NCBI GenBank assembly: GCA_013397455.1
Contig: VYZB01000096.1
Location: 2,272,521-2,336,520, forward strand
From: Crotophaga sulcirostris
Taxonomy: Eukaryota > Chordata > Aves > Cuculiformes > Crotophagidae
Direction of reading: 5' to 3'
Length of the DNA: 64,000 nt
Position 1 is the first letter of the stretch; every line of letters starts with the position of its first letter. This document shows positions 61,802 through 64,000 of this stretch, one piece after another. Position numbers and translations under genes: made by a program. The notes beneath the pieces were generated by a model. It worked only from the letters and a program-made list of their open reading frames with translations. It had not been told where the DNA came from and did no database searches.

Positions 61802-64000
61802 TCATCTAATAACCTTAAGTATCATCCTGAAAAGAAGTTTCAAAATTGTGTTTCTTCCAGAGTCAGTTTATGTTGAGGAAAAATACTCACCTATCATGCA
61901 TGCAAATAGACACAATTTGGGCATGAAGGTCAACTTGTGTTGTCACAGTTAAATTTATCTGATATACCTCTTTTCTTCAAAATATGTGATATCTTTATAA
62001 GGTGTTATATTTGAGTATCTTAGATCCATTAAATTTCAGAGAACCAGGATGCATTCTCCTAGTTCTGTTCTCTCTTGAGTGACACATGCCATCAGGTAAA
62101 AACCAGTTCTAGTGATTTGCGTACTTCTGCAGTTTAATCTGAAGCAACTAGTGAGATAATAATATCTACACTTTACTTAGTTTGATTTTCTAAAAAAAAT
62201 TCAAAATACTGTGACACAGATTTCTGTGTCTAAGAAATGATAGCGTAATTTACTTCTGGTAAACAGTCTGACTTTCAGTTTCAAGAACTGTAAAGAAGTA
62301 ACCTTGGTGGTTTTTAGGAGGCAGTTAGAAATATTTCCTTTCCACTTTGAAGCTAGTTTCTAGTGACATGACTTTACGAAGTGCTATGCTAAGGAAACAT
62401 CTGTAAAATGAACATATCTTCAAGGGTTCAAATAATTCATAGACATTAAAGATCTTCAAAAACATTCACAGAATTTTTTGAACTCAGAATAGTTCCAATT
62501 CAGATAACTGTCTTGTGAAACGATCTAAATTTCTCATACCTTTTCAACTGATTTTTTTCCCCAGAAATGTTACATATTATTATCCTACTGTTAAAGTATT
62601 TTACGTGAATTTGAAGTTGTAAGTAATGTTAATAGCTGTTGCATATTTTCTGAAAAAGTTAATTCAAATTAACCTTACAAACAAGCAGAGAGGTAAATTA
62701 ATTTACAATCTACAATGCGATATGACAGACATAAACAATACATGTTTTCTTCTTAGTGCGTCTCTGAAAACTGAAGCACATGACTAAAGAAAAAGAGAGA
62801 GTTCAGTTTTTCTGTTCCCTAGGAGCAGTTTGCATGCTAAATGTCTCCCTGCAGCCTTTTTTCCCCCAGTTGCAATATAGCAAGAGTAAAGCTGCTGAGG
62901 AAATACATTTTTGGGCAAAAGTAATGTTTTCTAAGCAGTTTAACTTTTCTGTGGAGGGATAAGGAGATGGTGTTATCTACATCTTGCAGATTTGTTTCCC
63001 CTTCAGCTAGACATGAATCAGCAGAAAATTTGCAGACAAATTATCAGCTAAGCTCATATATTTCTTATCATACAGGAGTTTTTCCAGGATGTATCCTAAA
63101 AAACTATGGGACCTTCCCTCAAATCATGCTTGATTTTGGATATCTATGATCTGATATCTATGGATTTAAGGACTTATAAAGTGGAATCATACAAAGATAT
63201 ATTTATATCCTGTTCTTGAGCAATTGTGTTACTCATGGTCCTTAGGCACTTCTGCTTACACAAATAAGCACTCACCAGATGGCCCATGTGTCAATCCAGC
63301 TGTTCTCTTCAGCATGAATTCCTTTGAAGGTGCTGTGTCCCACGACAAATTTGGTGAAAGTCATATTTAAATGTTCCATAGAGAAAGCAGGGTTTATGGG
63401 GAGGTTCATATCTCTGTTCTCAAACTATTAAGTATGCTGAAATACTTAACAGGCTTTTAGGGTGAAATAAAATGTAATGAAACAGAAATTCTGTGATAAG
63501 AAAAGATGGTTGCCTTTCCATCTTTTTTATTTGTTTTTATTTTTATGAGAGACAGGAAGACTAAAAACAAATTATGAAATGAGGTTAAAATACAGGTTAA
63601 ATGAGAACTCTTTAAAAAACATATCGTTTGACTTCCTAGCTTGCATTTGCAAAGTAAAATCTCAAAGAAGCCCAAATTAGGTAGAACAGTCAGAGGCAAA
63701 AGAGGATTTCTTAAATCAGAAATCCTGCCTTGTTATCCTCTTTAAAAAATAAGATGTTGCCTGGATGGAAGGGCTGTATAAAGTGGAACAGATTTTGAGG
63801 GTGGTGGTGACAGAAATGACATGTAAACTACTTGAGGAATGGAAACAAATACAGGAAACACACTTTGATCCTGTTTATCCAACATAAATAGGATTCACTA
63901 GAGTTAGAAGACCAAAAAGGGCAAGAAACAGAATTAAGAGTTTTCACTGAAGCTGAACCCACAGAAACATGTGAGTTAACTGCAGGCAGGCTCACCAGTT

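Larger units (their letters stand above)
1..64000 (+). other. RIMS2: RIMS2 gene, internal genomic segment (C2A-C2B linker region)
   Basis: RIM2 is a presynaptic active-zone scaffold. Its N-terminal part binds Rab3 and Munc13, its PDZ and C2 domains bind active-zone partners, and the proline-rich linker between C2A and C2B binds RIM-binding proteins. The exons at 13707-13886, 15014-15123 and 53333-53433 translate to a continuous stretch of that linker (CEAADRQPY, RSMPSLMTGRSAPPSPAL, RQLPQLPPKGTLER, EERNRQMK, YKQVAGSD, EQDYHSK). The EERNRQMK and YKQVAGSD block separates RIM2 from RIM1, which has EERTRQMKMKVHRFKQTTGSG there. All exons are on the plus strand. No exon encoding zinc finger, PDZ, C2A or C2B was seen, so both ends of the gene lie outside. 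Gene identity is secure; the set of optional exons is partly inferred. Confidence 0.92.
53434..64000 (+). other. RIMS2: RIMS2 intron, 3' part outside window
   Basis: More than 10.5 kb. The expected next coding segment (YRSGWDPHRG...) is not in the window. It contains an in-frame stop and an AATAAA close to its start, a weak 46-nt exon candidate at 54615, a GC-richer patch at 60585-60727, a T-rich low-complexity run at 61028-61078 and a short TA run at 61789-61801. No LINE fragment was recognised here. Confidence 0.75.

Noticed and set aside
1..64000. CRISPR arrays, bacterial operons, tRNA or rRNA genes, intact retrovirus or LTR pairs
   Set aside because: None seen on either strand. The open frames between exons are short chance frames, and the only coding mobile-element sequence is CR1.

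Overview
The window is an internal piece of a large, AT-rich vertebrate gene. It is almost all intron. Short plus-strand exons are recognisable as the linker between the C2A and C2B domains of RIMS2 (RIM2), the presynaptic active-zone scaffold. CR1 LINE fragments on both strands, very long introns and a 26-N scaffold gap point to a bird. Several CR1 copies end in an ATACTGTG-like unit and one ends in ATTCTATG. The species cannot be named from the sequence. There is no bacterial-type gene, no RNA gene and no promoter, and neither end of RIMS2 is present: the zinc-finger, PDZ and C2A exons lie upstream and the C2B exons downstream.

The layout, left to right, falls into three blocks. (1) 1-13706: intron carrying two small exons that start and end in codon phase 2, a 63-nt candidate (5439-5501) and a 72-nt one (12127-12198). 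(2) 13707-15123: two core linker exons recognised from mammalian RIM2. They hold the RSRSTE / SMPSLMTGRSAPPSPAL stretch and the RQLPQLP motif that docks RIM-binding-protein SH3 domains. (3) 15124-53332: about 38 kb in which every supportable exon is short, a multiple of 3 nt, starts and ends in phase 1 and is rich in charged residues. The members are 33, 54/51, 45, 90, 33 and 36 nt, with a further 21-nt candidate. The next core exon is 53333-53433 (AMDVEERNRQMK... to ...DYHSK). It follows the RQLPQLP exon directly in the mammalian RIM2 isoform I remember, so everything between is optional. From 53434 to the window end I see intron only, apart from one weak exon candidate.

The most interesting content is this cassette-exon array, inserted just after the RIM-BP docking motif. 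All members keep frame in any combination, so the locus could encode many lengths and charges of the inter-C2 linker. Supporting details are a NAGNAG acceptor, two GC-AG introns, UGCAUG/GCAUG (RBFOX-type) motifs close to four cassettes, a recurring Asn-Gly core in the better-supported peptides, and an in-frame stop plus AATAAA just inside the intron after 53433 that could make a RIM2 lacking C2B. Splicing calls are based on splice-site sequence, reading phase and remembered RIM2 protein sequence. No transcript data were available.
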